Positions 1-10,139 of a DNA stretch of 64,000 nucleotides are shown piece by piece (positions within the stretch are counted from its first letter, which is position 1; each line of letters opens with the position of its first letter). The position numbers and the translations under genes are program-made. Source of the stretch: Paralvinella palmiformis (taxonomy: Eukaryota > Annelida > Polychaeta > Terebellida > Alvinellidae); the NCBI GenBank assembly GCA_025642065.1, contig JAODUP010000957.1:62001-126000 (forward strand), read 5' to 3'. The notes beneath the pieces were generated by a model. That model saw only the letters and a program-made list of their open reading frames with translations. It did not search any database and was not told the DNA's origin.

Positions 1-112
1 ATAATAATAACATGTAGCAGCGGCAGCAGCAGCAGTAGTAGTGGTAGTAGTGATAGTAATAGCAGAAATATTAGTAGTAGTAGTAGTACTATATTTGCTA
101 TTATTGTTATTA

Positions 113-148
<36 letters not shown>

Positions 149-173
149 TATTATTATTATTATTATTATTATT
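1..173. repeat. Trinucleotide tract (AGC/AGT then ATT)
   Basis: Mixed AGC/AGT units grade into a nearly pure ATT tract. It lies at the head of repeat J copy 1, just as a similar tract lies ahead of copy 2 near 33948-34310. The leucine- and tyrosine-rich reading frames here are only repeat translation. Confidence 0.95.
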
Positions 174-184
174 GGTGTTACATT

Positions 185-754
185 TTTCTAAAGAATGAGC
201 AGAAATTAGCGTATGCGCAATGCCTTTTCTGTCTTGCTCTGGGTTGCTAACACCATGTCTAAACAAACTTTAACAGAACAGGTAATACATCTTCGCCACA
301 TATCAAGCTGTCCTTCCCTATGACAAGTTACAATTTATTCATAAGCTAGGATCAGTGAAAGCAAAGAAACTATTTGACGCCTATTCCAGGACAGTTGGTA
401 AATAATGAATGAGTTACAAACTGCCTGAATGTACATAATCCAGCGTCTGGGGGTAATCAGTTCATGTCTTACTGGCTGCTGCTACTCTGGTTATACAGGG
501 ATGTTGAATCCGTAGGCACTATCCCAGGACTCGGCAACATTTGGTAGTTTATGGCCCAATAATTGCCTCAATAATCGAGGAATTGTATAGAATTTTACAT
601 TTTTTAAATGGAAGAAAAGCCTATTATGAATCCATAAATAATCCTTCGCAAGGTTGTTATGTGCACGACAGTTTAACTATATGTAAAACAAGCTACACTT
701 GTAGCCCTTTTAGACGATGGCTGTACAGCTGTGTGTGTGTGTGTGTGTGTGGTG

Positions 755-797
<43 letters not shown>

Positions 798-1130
798 CTA
801 TACATGTTTGTGTGTGTGTATGTGTGTGGTGGTGTGTGTGTCTATATATATGTGTGTATGTGTGTGTTGTGGCTGTGTGTTGAATTATTTGACATCAAAA
901 GGTCTTTAAAAACTAATTTTTATTCGAACCACTTCCCGTCTTATTTTTATTCAGCTTTTATTTATTAAGCATATTTGGTACAATACACCAACAAAAACAG
1001 CAATATTTCATTACTTGTTTCTAGCGTGCAGATTTCTCAGAACTTTCGAAAACTACTATAACAAATTACCAGTACGTATTCGGTTGCCAGTGTTCGATAT
1101 CATTGTTTGATATGAACTAGAAGCATGATA
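185..1130 (+). repeat. Interspersed repeat J, copy 1
   Basis: Non-coding segment that aligns by eye with 34400-35080 in the same orientation. Shared blocks include GATCAGTGAAAG near 351, the stretch around 381-460, ACTGCTGCTAT-like sequence near 475, and GACATCARAAGG near 890 followed by the CGTCTTATTTWTATT block near 938. The GT microsatellite at 730-880 sits inside this copy where copy 2 has only a short GT-rich stretch near 34880. No reading frame is shared. I see no other gene in this interval. Confidence 0.7.
730..880. repeat. (GT)n/(AT)n compound microsatellite
   Basis: Alternating TG runs with short TA runs and interruptions. It lies inside repeat J copy 1 and looks like a copy-specific expansion. 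Confidence 0.95.
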
Positions 1131-1640
1131 TTGCTATGTATATATATAATCTCTGCATAGTTGATTATGGTCATTTATCACATAATTCTGTAAACATCAG
1201 GATATAAACTAGAAATAAATGTTTTAGTTTAAATATATATCAACTCAATCAGATAGATGTTACCAATACTAATTATAACAAAGACAAAGAAGATTCAAAC
1301 ACTTTGATCTGGGACGTGAAGGGAATAAATGAGTGTACAACATAAGAGACACAGTATCAAATGAGCCATTTTTATCTGTTTCTTCTTCCTTATTTGGTGC
1401 TTATATCTAATCTAGATAGACTCTGTAATTTCCTACGTCGAAATTTACTTACAGTTATAGGGAGTTCTTCTTTTTGGGAAATACTCAGTAGCATATATAT
1501 GGTTGTTCTGCCGTAATCGATATTCAAAGGTGAAAATAAATCATTAAGTTTTGATATACTATCAAATCATGTAAATAAAACGGTATCATACCATTTTAAT
1601 ACAACTATCACCTTTAATTAAGTCCAAAATACAATTCATT

Positions 1641-1679
<39 letters not shown>

Positions 1680-2019
1680 GGTTTCACTTTAGAACTTCTT
1701 GAAGTATGATTGCCACAGTTATGAGATTCTCGAATACCCTGATATACTGGATGTTCTCTTGCTACACGTATGTATAATTGCTGCTATGCTTTTCCAGCTC
1801 ATTGTATTGAAGCAAACCGTTATATAGAATAAACCTTTAGAGCAGGCTAGCTGTCACCATTTGCAATGTTCAACGTGTTCGAGTTTGATTACTGCTACTT
1901 TATTTCAGATGGGCCGCTGACCGTAACTATATAAGACTTTTGACTTCAACAAACGTGATAGTTGAAATGTATAATATATTTGAAAGTGATAATTGTTGCA
2001 CTTTTAATTGACAGATTGG
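1131..2019. other. No gene found; one (AT)n tract
   Basis: AT-rich DNA without recognisable coding sequence. A pure (AT)n tract occupies 1643-1676. Nothing else is supported here. Confidence 0.6.
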
Positions 2020-2400
2020 CTATGAAATTTATTAAGGGGTCATGCCTGACTACTAACAAGTCGTCAATGCCTAACAATACGTGTAATAACCAATGTTCTA
2101 GATACAAGTACATTAAATAATTTATATTTTTAAAATAAGGAGTGTCTAAATACTGGTTTGGGAGCTTAAGTTATTGTCTTTTTGGTAACGGGTTACACTT
2201 AGCATTAAACGCTCCCGAAACACTGATAATTAAATAATATAAAAGTATTAGTATAGGTAAGAGGGTGGTTTATTTCGTCATATTTATGTTGATATTAAAG
2301 CGTTAGGTTGTTAGTTATCAGGTATTGTCTGATGAAATATTACGTGTGTGCAACTTTTTAAGGTATCTTGTAGTTATAATTTCTTACCCAATTTAAATCG
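2020..2400 (-). repeat. Interspersed repeat I, copy 1
   Basis: Its reverse complement aligns with 10140-10400. The best block is the TTTAATATCAACATAAATAT stretch (here about 2280-2300 reversed, there near 10215), with the GTGTTTCGGGAG block (near 2212 reversed, near 10287 forward) on the same side in both copies. No protein coding is seen. Confidence 0.6.
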
Positions 2401-3111
2401 CTTACGTGTAAGTTTAACTGAACCAACATCTACGCTAAAATGACAATGATATGAGTACCCTGGTAGCACAGCTTGAAAAGTCAATATTTTCTATTATTTA
2501 CATGTGAGATAATAATAGCTCGATGGCTAAATGTGGTTTAAATCAGATGGGGATTTATTAAACTGTGGTTAAAGTCTGCACAACATAACTTGGATATGTG
2601 TAAGTAGGTGGTACTTGGATGGACTGTTGCTGGAAATATTTCACAAACCTGGTATTGATATATTGTGGGAGGGTTTGTAAGACAGCCATACCTTCTGGTG
2701 CTAATACGTTAGCAATAAGCTCTGTCTGGTTGTGACTTAAATTCTAAATGTCATAATCAGTAATCGAGGAATGTATCGATCTTTAGCTTCCTTGTAGAGC
2801 TTAGGAACAAATCGTCACAGAACTTGAATGATAGTGATGAATAAGATGATGGGAATTACGTTGATGATAATGATGACGACGACGATGATATATTTAATGA
2901 ATAGACTGTTCTAGGAAGGACTGATTAAAGGTATTATACCTTACAATTACATACCAAAATACAATCTTCATCTGTACCTTTAGAGTAGCTAACTCGCAAT
3001 ATCTAAGCTTTTGTCTAACGCTTCGGAAATCGACTTTCTTATGTATGAAGTGATATGTAATCCATATATATATTGCTGCCATTTTGATTATATTTATAAA
3101 TTTGATTGACA
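2401..3111. other. No gene found upstream of pseudogene
   Basis: AT-rich sequence with a short GAT/GAC trinucleotide patch near 2830-2890. The last bases before 3112 may be the residual 5' untranslated part of the retrocopied mRNA, but no boundary or target-site duplication could be fixed. Confidence 0.5.
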
Positions 3112-4540
3112 ATGTCTTTAGTGGATCTTGGAAAACGTCTGCTGGAGGCTGCTAAGTAAGGTCTAACTAGTGATGTACGCAAATTAATGTCTAATGGTGC
3201 ACCTTTCACAACTGACTGGCTAGGAACATCACCACTACACTATGCTGCTCTCAATGGACATGCTGGAACAGCAGAAGTGCTCCTTAGGGCTGGCATTAGT
3301 AGAGATGCAAGGGCAAAAGTAGACCGAACACCACTACACGTAGCCTGACAGGAAGGACATCCAGAAGTGGTGGACCTGCTTATAAAAAAACGGTGCTGAC
3401 ATTGAAGCCAAAGACATGCTAAAAATGACCCCATTACACTGGGCTTTTGAAAAGGGTCATGTTGGTGTAATAGAACTTCTTCTTGGCCACGGATCAGATA
3501 TCCATGTCACTAATAAGTTTGGTAAAGGTCCAGTTGATATCGCTATCAACAATGGTCGTGAAGATATTGCTGAACTTCTCCAGCTAGTTAGGTTGCCACA
3601 ACAGAACATTGTCGAGGTGACTACTACAGATCCAACAGTAATAGAGGAGGTGACAGATACGGGCAATATAGAGATATCAGAAGGAGTAGAGGATGAAACT
3701 GCGTCTGCTATATCAGGAATAAAAGGAATCAAGAGAGAGATTGATTGCTCTGATGGTTCAGAGCGGAGTAGTACGGCTGTGTTAGCAACATTAGCAGCAC
3801 TGGCTGAGGCAACGGGTCCTCTGAACGCACATATTACGTCAAGTACGACAGCTGCTGAAGCTCTCTCATGGCTCGAATCCCATGGTATTACGATGGTATC
3901 TGGAGATACGCCAACAACGTTAGTGGAAAGTGGTGGCCAGACGCTGTCTCTTACCGAGGCAGGCAAACTGGCTTTGGATTTTGTAAAACAGAAAGTAATC
4001 ACAGTGGCAACAGCTCAGAATGAACTGTCTGATGAGTCTGGAACTCCAATGGTTATACGTTTGACAAGTACTGGTGAAGCAGTTGCTGAGCCAATTGGGC
4101 AGCAGGATGAACCAGTGCTAAAGAAGATCAAGATAGAACGAAATGAAGATGGCTTAGTTTCTGAAGCCAATTGTATGACAACACTTCCACCAGGATATGT
4201 GTTTGCCAAGACTGAACCATAAGAAGTACTGACTGATCCACTGGGCACCGAAACTGTTATAGAATCTATAGAGGAACATGTCACCATGGAGTCGGTTGAT
4301 GACCAAGGTGACATGATGATAGCTGGTGAAAATGTTATCGTCACTCAGGATGGCATTGTCGTGCACGATGGTCTCGGTATTACTGTACAGAGTGAGGCAG
4401 AGCAGGAAGTCTCTGAGGTTGGCATAACAGGTGGTGATTTTAATGAAGTGGCAGAGGAGGCCCTTGTCGAACAGACTTTAGATAACAGCGAGTCGCAGGA
4501 CTTCCAAAACAGACTTGATGATATAACATCAAAAACGTAG
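3112..4540 (+). pseudogene. GABPB: Processed pseudogene of GA-binding protein subunit beta
   Basis: The N-terminus reads MSLVDLGKRLLEAAK, then ankyrin repeats with the family signatures [27 protein letters not shown] and KDMLKMTPLHWA. The middle carries the conserved STAVLATLAALAEA motif. Ankyrin repeats occupy roughly the first 160 residues and an acidic, Ser/Thr-rich tail follows. Functional GABPB binds the ETS protein GABPA through these repeats and forms the nuclear GABP/NRF-2 activator. Here the frame is broken by TAA at 3157-3159, TGA at 3346-3348, one extra A in the A-run at 3384-3390, and TAA at 4220-4222; it then stays open to TAG at 4538-4540. No introns interrupt about 1.4 kb, whereas animal GABPB genes are multi-exonic (family knowledge), so a retrocopy is inferred. 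The vertebrate C-terminal leucine-zipper segment is not evident, so the parent isoform may lack it. Confidence 0.93.
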
Positions 4541-4860
4541 AATCTGTGAAAATCATCTTCCCATCTTCAAAATGAAACATTTTTATCAGTTTATCATGTC
4601 ATGTTGCTTGTACAGTAGGGGATACATAAATTACTTTTCACTTTTCTTTATCAATATCAATCTTAACACTGCAGAATGTAACTTGATTATCTGTATAAGA
4701 TATTTGAGTGAGGCTTATTGTACTATTTTGCAAGTTATCTGTTAGTTTATATATTCATATAGATGACTCAGTATGTATCTGTTCCGTGGTTTATAGAACA
4801 GTTTATTTTGGTACTTAATAAACCTCAGTTTCTGACCTCTGGTCATGAAAATATTTATCC
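4541..4860 (+). other. Probable 3' UTR remnant of the GABPB retrocopy
   Basis: Follows the pseudogene stop. An AATAAA hexamer lies at 4817-4822 and an A-rich stretch (CCCAAAAGAAAATTATT) begins near 4859, at about the spacing expected for a decayed poly(A) tail. No clear target-site duplication was found, so the right end is tentative. Confidence 0.4.
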
Positions 4861-5020
4861 CAAAAGAAAATTATTCAGTCAGTGAACAAGTACTGTGTAC
4901 TTGTTTTTACATGCACTATAAATATTTATATATGATTGTGTGTATACAAGGGTAGGAAATCTTATAATGGTACTTGTTGATGTTAATGCTCACCGTCCTC
5001 TTATTGGGTTCTACTCAGTA

Positions 5021-5274
5021 TTCTGACAGCTCAGTGTTCTGACACCCCAATATTCAGACAGACCAGTTTTCTGACAGCCCTATGTTCTGATAACCCAATG
5101 TTCAGACAGACCAGTTTTCTGACAGCCCTATGTTCTGAGAGCCCAATGTTCTGACACTAGTATTCTTTCAACCCAGTGTTTTAACAGGCCAATATTCTGA
5201 CAGTACATTGTTTTGACAGCTCAGTCTTCTGAGAGGCTAATATTCTAATAAGCCAATGTTCTGACACCCACGAC
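5021..5274. repeat. 16-bp minisatellite, about 16 units
   Basis: Units resemble TTCTGACAGCCCAATG and repeat with a strict 16-base period; one unit is two bases short. A two-unit block (CAGACAGACC-type followed by CCCTATG-type) occurs twice within it, indicating duplication of unit pairs. It is not protein coding and has no unique spacers, so it is not a CRISPR array. Confidence 0.92.
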
Positions 5275-5376
5275 ATTGATTAAATCTGACCCTTTGTCCC
5301 AAAATGCAGATTACTGTAGCAAAAACAGATATCTCACAATGAATCATGAGTTACTGACTGACAGTGACACAACATC

Positions 5377-5502
5377 GGTTTTTACAGACATTATTTGGGG
5401 TATTATTATATTACATATTATTTTACAGCGCCTTTGAATGGCTCCTGCTAGTAAGGGCGCTTATTAAATATCAATTATTATTATTATTATTATTATTATT
5501 AT
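5377..5502 (+). repeat. Dispersed repeat tail with hairpin and (ATT)n, copy 1
   Basis: Nearly identical to 58172-58294 over about 100 bases, including AGCGCCTTTGAATGGCTCC and CTAGTAAGGGCGCTT. AGCGCC and GGGCGCT can pair across a short loop. Both copies end in an (ATT)n run. A hairpin followed by a short tandem repeat is typical of the 3' end of a SINE or LINE (inference). No 5' part is recognised. Confidence 0.8.
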
Positions 5503-5541
5503 TTATCCAAAAATAATGTGTGAAAATAAACAATACCGACT

Positions 5542-5705
5542 AATACCACAGCAACCAGGATAACAATAACAACAATATCACCACCACCACTACCACCACC
5601 ACCGCCACCACCACACACAATCACCACCACCAACAACAATAATAACAACAACAACAACAATACACTACTACTACTACCACTACTAATAATAATAATAATA
5701 ATAAC
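5542..5705. repeat. ACC/AAC/ACT/AAT trinucleotide block
   Basis: Successive CCA, ACA, CTA and ATA runs. The Gly/Val-rich frame on the minus strand is repeat translation. Confidence 0.9.
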
Positions 5706-5789
5706 TTCATGATGGTAAGCTTTGGATAATGTCATAATTTTGCGTGTATGCAATAAAAGAATACGGGAATGTCGTACTTATCTACCAGA

Positions 5790-6360
5790 TTAATCCCCTA
5801 TTTGACGTGTCCCATTTGTTCTACTCAGTAGTGTCCTTCCCTCAACCTTCTTGTCCTCTCTCTTACCTTCCCCCATCCGTTTACTATTCCCATCCTATGC
5901 CCCAGTCGGTGACCTTCTGACTCCAATTGCAACTCTAATTACTTTCTTTTAGTTCACCCTTATCCAGTGACAAGCCTTTTATCTCTATGTGCGGTCTAAT
6001 TCTATCATCTTACCTTTGAATGTCCAGCATCAGAGAGCAAGCAGCCATCTTAGGCTTCAGCCAGTACTAAATACTAATCTGACCAAACTCCGGAACGGTG
6101 ACTGTCGTACAATGTAGAACAGCTTAGTACCGTAGAAATTAAAAGGCTAAATGTTTTGAATGAGTGAGTTGGTGTGTGGGAGGGTAAGTGAGTGAGATAA
6201 TGAGTGAGTGGTAAGTCGGGCAGTCAATCAGTCAATTAGTCAGTCAGTCAGCCAGACATTCAGTCTGGCAGTCAGTCATTCAGTGACACTGGCTTAGTTG
6301 TCATTGAGTCTGGTGGTTTCACCTAATACATGAAGTAGAAATGCTACCCCCTATGCAATA
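5790..6360 (+). repeat. Interspersed repeat C, copy 1
   Basis: Aligns with the reverse complement of 9233-9610 and with 45640-46080. Shared order: a TGTCCTTCC block (5831), a pyrimidine-rich stretch, a GGTGACCTTCTGRCTCC block (5908), CTCTAATTACTTTCTTTT near 5932, a GTGACAAGCC block (5967), then a GAGT-rich zone (from 6162) passing into a CAGT-rich zone (to 6290). No reading frame is conserved between copies. I treat it as a non-autonomous mobile element of unknown class. Confidence 0.75.
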
Positions 6361-6406
6361 TAAATGATATGAACAGTTTGTTCCAAATATAGTTAATAAT
6401 TATGTT

Positions 6407-6433
6407 AATAATAATAATAATTATATTATTATA

Positions 6434-6472
<39 letters not shown>

Positions 6473-6476
6473 ATTA
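6407..6476. repeat. (AAT)n/(AT)n tract
   Basis: Short AAT units followed by a pure AT run. Confidence 0.93.
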
Positions 6477-7047
6477 CTATATCATAATCTCTACTTGTTA
6501 AAATCCGCTCATATCTTTTTATATACAAAATGCTCCTTGTTGTGATCTTATTGATGATAGTTAGAGAGAGGTGACAACAAAATTAATATTGCTGAGTTTA
6601 TGGGTCGTTTTAATCTTTATTGCATGTATTTATGTTTTGATGATACAACTTTCTGTTTATGTCATTTATACGGCTCTGTCTAAAAACTATTACCAATATA
6701 TTTGTATAATAAATGATGACCGATACGCACTTTAAGCAGTTACGACTTTCACCTTTCACACACTTGGGTATTGCGTACCGAATAGGTGATACCTAAATGA
6801 TCTTGCCCATGTTAAGCCCTAAGATGTATACATGTGTGCATTAGTATACCACTCACGTAGCATATATACAATCTGTGACCTGTTAATTTCTCCGCTAAGA
6901 CACTTTACAGTATTAGTATACCTGACTCAAACGTGTTTCAGTCCTGTATACACCTCAACTCCCAAGAAAGCATACGACGTATGCTGCCATCACTGGTGCA
7001 AAGAGTTACACATACACTTAACCATCACGTCTTATTAGGTTATCGTT
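6477..7047. other. No gene found
   Basis: A short open frame at 6832-7038 shows no family resemblance or codon signature. Nothing else is supported. Confidence 0.5.
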
Positions 7048-7050
7048 GCT

Positions 7051-7275
7051 GGCTGAGTGAATCAGTAGTCACATAACAGCATTGCAACTCAGGAGCCTTC
7101 GGTTACGAATCCTACGCTGTACCTAACTGGGCCATTAAGGCCCCTGACGACACATATGTTATTTAAAACATATCTCCTCATAATCGATTAAGTGTGGATT
7201 AAAACTTGTCTGGGTTCAAATGCAAATTTAAAGTTTCACATTTGATTTAATCTTTTAAGAATTATGGGTACCACA
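7051..7275 (+). mobile_element. tRNA-derived SINE-like element (family F)
   Basis: An A-box-like GGCTGAGTGAATCAGTAG begins at 7051 and a B-box-like GGTTACGAATCC lies at 7101-7112, at about tRNA-like spacing, as in a pol III promoter. The downstream part (7180-7272: ATAATCGATT, GGGTTCAAATG, GTTTCAC, TTGATT, then a GGTTAC/GGGTAC block) matches 46433-46520, so the unit is dispersed. The tRNA itself would not fold as a functional gene. Confidence 0.5.
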
Positions 7276-7440
7276 ATTGCTTTTACCCGCCTTAAGAGGA
7301 CGCTCCATTCGTAGGGGTACTCTCATCAGCTTAACATGGCGTAATAAGAATATAGTAATTGAAGCATTATGGAGAAATTAGCTACAGTTTCCAATCCATT
7401 TTTTTCCTCTTACGTTTAATTAAAAGTTTTAAGAAGGGTA

Positions 7441-7535
7441 TATGTACAGTTCAATTAAGCAATTATCTATCCGTATGATTATAAGACGAAGACAGGACAA
7501 TAGTAAACAACTCATACTTAATCTACCTAATTCTT
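7441..7535 (+). repeat. Interspersed repeat G, copy 1
   Basis: About 90 bases align with 51001-51090 in the same orientation: ATGTACAG, then GCAAYTATC, then a TAYAAGACRAAGACA block, then AAACAAACTCAYRCTTAA-type sequence. No coding is seen. Confidence 0.6.
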
Positions 7536-7939
7536 TCACATAAGAAAAGCCAATATTCACGATACACCAATGTTGGCACCTCATCTAGAAGAACAATAAA
7601 TAGTTTAAAAGAACACTAATTAACGAGAAAATAATAGCGTAGTCATTATCCAGATAGGACACGATCAATGGTTAGTAAGTGGCATGTACATCCTTCATCA
7701 ATCAGGTCACTAGGATAACTCTGTCTTGTAGGTGTCAATTATCGATGATTCCACGTATTCATTTATTGATAATTCCTATTCCATAGCGTTTTTGTTTTCG
7801 ATCAATTCTTAAAGCTTATACACTAAGAGGTTTTTTTGTTGTTAAATTTCTTTTAATGAGATGGTCGTGGTAAGGTTTGTGTAATTTACTGTTGTGTAAA
7901 TTGAGCTCTAAACAAATCAAAAGAAATACAGAAATAACG

Positions 7940-8012
7940 CTGGCTGTGGATTCGAACCTAGCACGTGGAAAGATGTTTCTAGTTTGACTACTTTAGCAAC
8001 TCATCTACCTTG
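7940..8012 (-). mobile_element. tRNA-like SINE head, minus strand
   Basis: On the minus strand a perfect pol III B box, GGTTCGAATCC, lies at 7948-7958, and an A-box-like GAGTTGCTAAAGTAGTC lies upstream near 7987-8003. The acceptor arms do not pair convincingly, so I call it a tRNA-derived SINE head rather than a tRNA gene. Its tail would run toward lower coordinates, into AT-rich sequence where I see no gene. Confidence 0.5.
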
Positions 8013-8284
8013 GTTTATATTTTGGTTACTCGTTGCTGATCTTTCGTATCTATGCTCTGCCGCTAATGACTAACTAAGCGTATAGAAAGTTCATAGCATC
8101 ACCGACCTGTCAAGGTCAAATAAATGAACGGCTGAATGTAAATTTTAAATTATTTGATGCAGGTCATTATACTTGCATTACTAACTTCAGAATGTAAACA
8201 AATAGAAATGGATAGAAACTGTTTAGTAAAGTTTGAAAACCGTAAGCAATTATACTAGACATATCACTTTTTACATCAAAACAT

Positions 8285-8287
<3 letters not shown>

Positions 8288-8364
<77 letters not shown>

Positions 8365-8396
8365 CTGTTATGCATATTAATTATCTCGGGTATATT

Positions 8397-8458
<62 letters not shown>
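8288..8458. repeat. (CA)n then (TA)n compound microsatellite
   Basis: Pure (CA)n at 8288-8363, a 35-base spacer, then pure (TA)n at about 8399-8458. Confidence 0.97.
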
Positions 8459-8460
<2 letters not shown>

Positions 8461-8482
8461 TTATTGATTGCTATTTTTTAAA

Positions 8483-8543
8483 ATTATTATTATTATTATT
8501 ATTAGTAGTAGTAGTAGTAGTAATAGTAGTAATAGTAGTAGTA
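8483..8543. repeat. (ATT)n then (AGT)n tract
   Basis: An ATT run passes into an AGT run, the same order of units as at 1-173 reversed and at 38884-38930. Confidence 0.93.
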
Positions 8544-8689
8544 CAGGAAAACAATTGCATAACTCTCTCAGGTAAAAAGCTGTTGAAAATATTTGTCTGT
8601 AGTCTGTTTGAATGAAGGATTAACTTCTGGGTTGTCTTAGCTGGGACAATTAAACTACAATCACTACAAACTACAATCACATATTGACT

Positions 8690-9232
8690 TACTGACTACC
8701 AAACCTAATAATTGTTTGAATGACTAACTGACTGACTGACTGATTCATTTACTCACTTATTTACACAATCACTCACTGAATGACTAGCCATCAGACTCAT
8801 TAACCTACTGGATGACTGACTGACTGACGGACTAACTGGCCAACTGACTGACTGACTGACTGACTGACTGACTGACTGTCTACCTGATTTACTGACTGAT
8901 TTACTGACTGACTGACTGATTGGCCGTCTCACGTACAAACCCCTAATTATGCACTGACTAACTAACTGACTATCAAACTTGCTGACTGAATGTCTGTCAC
9001 TATCTGAATGACGGGATCACTGAGGTGCTGATTGAAAGAATGAATCAACGAATGACTGAATGACATGCTTAATTACTGACTGATTGATTAGCTGACTGTC
9101 ATATCTACTGACAGACCAATAGACTGATTTATTCAATGACTGACTGACTGACTGACTGACTGACTGACTGACTGACTGACTGACTGACTGACTCACTCAC
9201 TCACTCACTCACTCACTCACTCACTCACTTAT
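8690..9232 (-). repeat. Tetranucleotide array (GACT/CACT), part of repeat C copy 2
   Basis: A degenerate GACT zone (8690-9130) passes into perfect (GACT)n and then (CACT)n ending at 9230. On the minus strand this reads (GAGT)n then (CAGT)n, the same order as in repeat C copy 1. The Val-Ser-Gln repeat frame on the minus strand (8753-8938) is repeat translation. Confidence 0.9.
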
Positions 9233-9610
9233 AAGAAATGTTGTATTTTATGTTCGGTAGCAAGCTGCGGAACAGTATCTGACACTGCGTGTTTCAGAGT
9301 TTGTTCAGATTAATATTTAGTCCATCTAGCGCTGCTAGACCGATCGTACCGGGCATTTAAATGTAAGGGAATAAAGGGAATAAACACAGGTAGAATGTAG
9401 AGAGATAAGGCTTGTCATTGGATAAGAGTCGACGAAAAGAAAGTAATTATAATTGAAATTGGAGCCAGAAGGTCACCGGGTAGGGCGACAAGATGAGAAG
9501 ATTTAACGAATGAATGAGGGCAAGAAACAGATGAGAAAGTCTACGGAAGGACACATCGCTGAGCGGAACAAATGAGAACACGACAAGAGCAGATTACTCC
9601 TGTATATCAG
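9233..9610 (-). repeat. Interspersed repeat C, copy 2
   Basis: Its reverse complement matches 5790-6160 closely: the GGTGACCTTCTGGCTCC block at about 9460-9476, CTTTCTTTTCGTCGACTC near 9430, TGACAAGCCTT near 9410, then the AACAAACTC block near 9300 before the tetranucleotide array. No gene is present. Confidence 0.78.
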
Positions 9611-9741
9611 TATAACATTCTTGTGTTCTGTTATCATATAGACGTAAAATAATGGTATTATGATAACCTGTGATAACCATCATGATATGTGCAATTTGTA
9701 ACATTTTGAATGGAAGGTTAACTTACGTAGGTGCACCGAAA

Positions 9742-9742
<1 letters not shown>

Positions 9743-9779
<37 letters not shown>
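9743..9779. repeat. (ATT)n microsatellite
   Basis: Pure ATT run. Confidence 0.95.
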
Positions 9780-9781
<2 letters not shown>

Positions 9782-10139
9782 GCCTTGGAAATATGTTTCA
9801 GTAATAGTTAATCTAAGTACCTACTTCAACCAGCTTCCAACAAATGACTATTTGACAAAATCCCCATTTTGCCATTCGGATAATAATTGCTCTTGAAAAA
9901 CATCCCACCTATTGAAACTGTAAGAGGATTAGGGCTTCAAGCCTGGCTTCTTGTGCGATCAGCGACTGCCACTTAAACATAGAGATTGGCTCATTGGAAC
10001 TTGCATTTTAAATAGCTGGTTATATATATACAGTGTATAAAATAAACCAATATTGTATATGTATGTGCGAGAAGACGTTCCAAATAAATCAATCAACGAA
10101 AACAATCAACTGATATATGTTGGCTAAGAAAATATAACT
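9780..10139. other. No gene found
   Basis: Unique-looking AT-rich DNA. Nothing is supported. Confidence 0.5.

Noticed and set aside
3457..4002. 181-codon minus-strand frame
   Set aside because: Antisense shadow of the GABPB pseudogene.
3416..4222. 268-codon open frame as a functional truncated GABPB-like gene
   Set aside because: It starts inside the ankyrin domain after two stops and a frameshift, and the same frame resumes after the TAA at 4220. It is part of a pseudogene.
3157..4222. Stops in the GABPB copy being corrected by A-to-I RNA editing
   Set aside because: Editing could alter TAA or TGA stops, but it cannot repair the extra A in the A-run near 3384-3390, and the locus lacks introns. 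A pseudogene is simpler.
5021..5274. CRISPR-like array
   Set aside because: Units are contiguous with no unique spacers, and the genome is eukaryotic.
8753..8938. Val-Ser-Gln repeat protein on the minus strand
   Set aside because: Translation of the GACT tetranucleotide array of repeat C.
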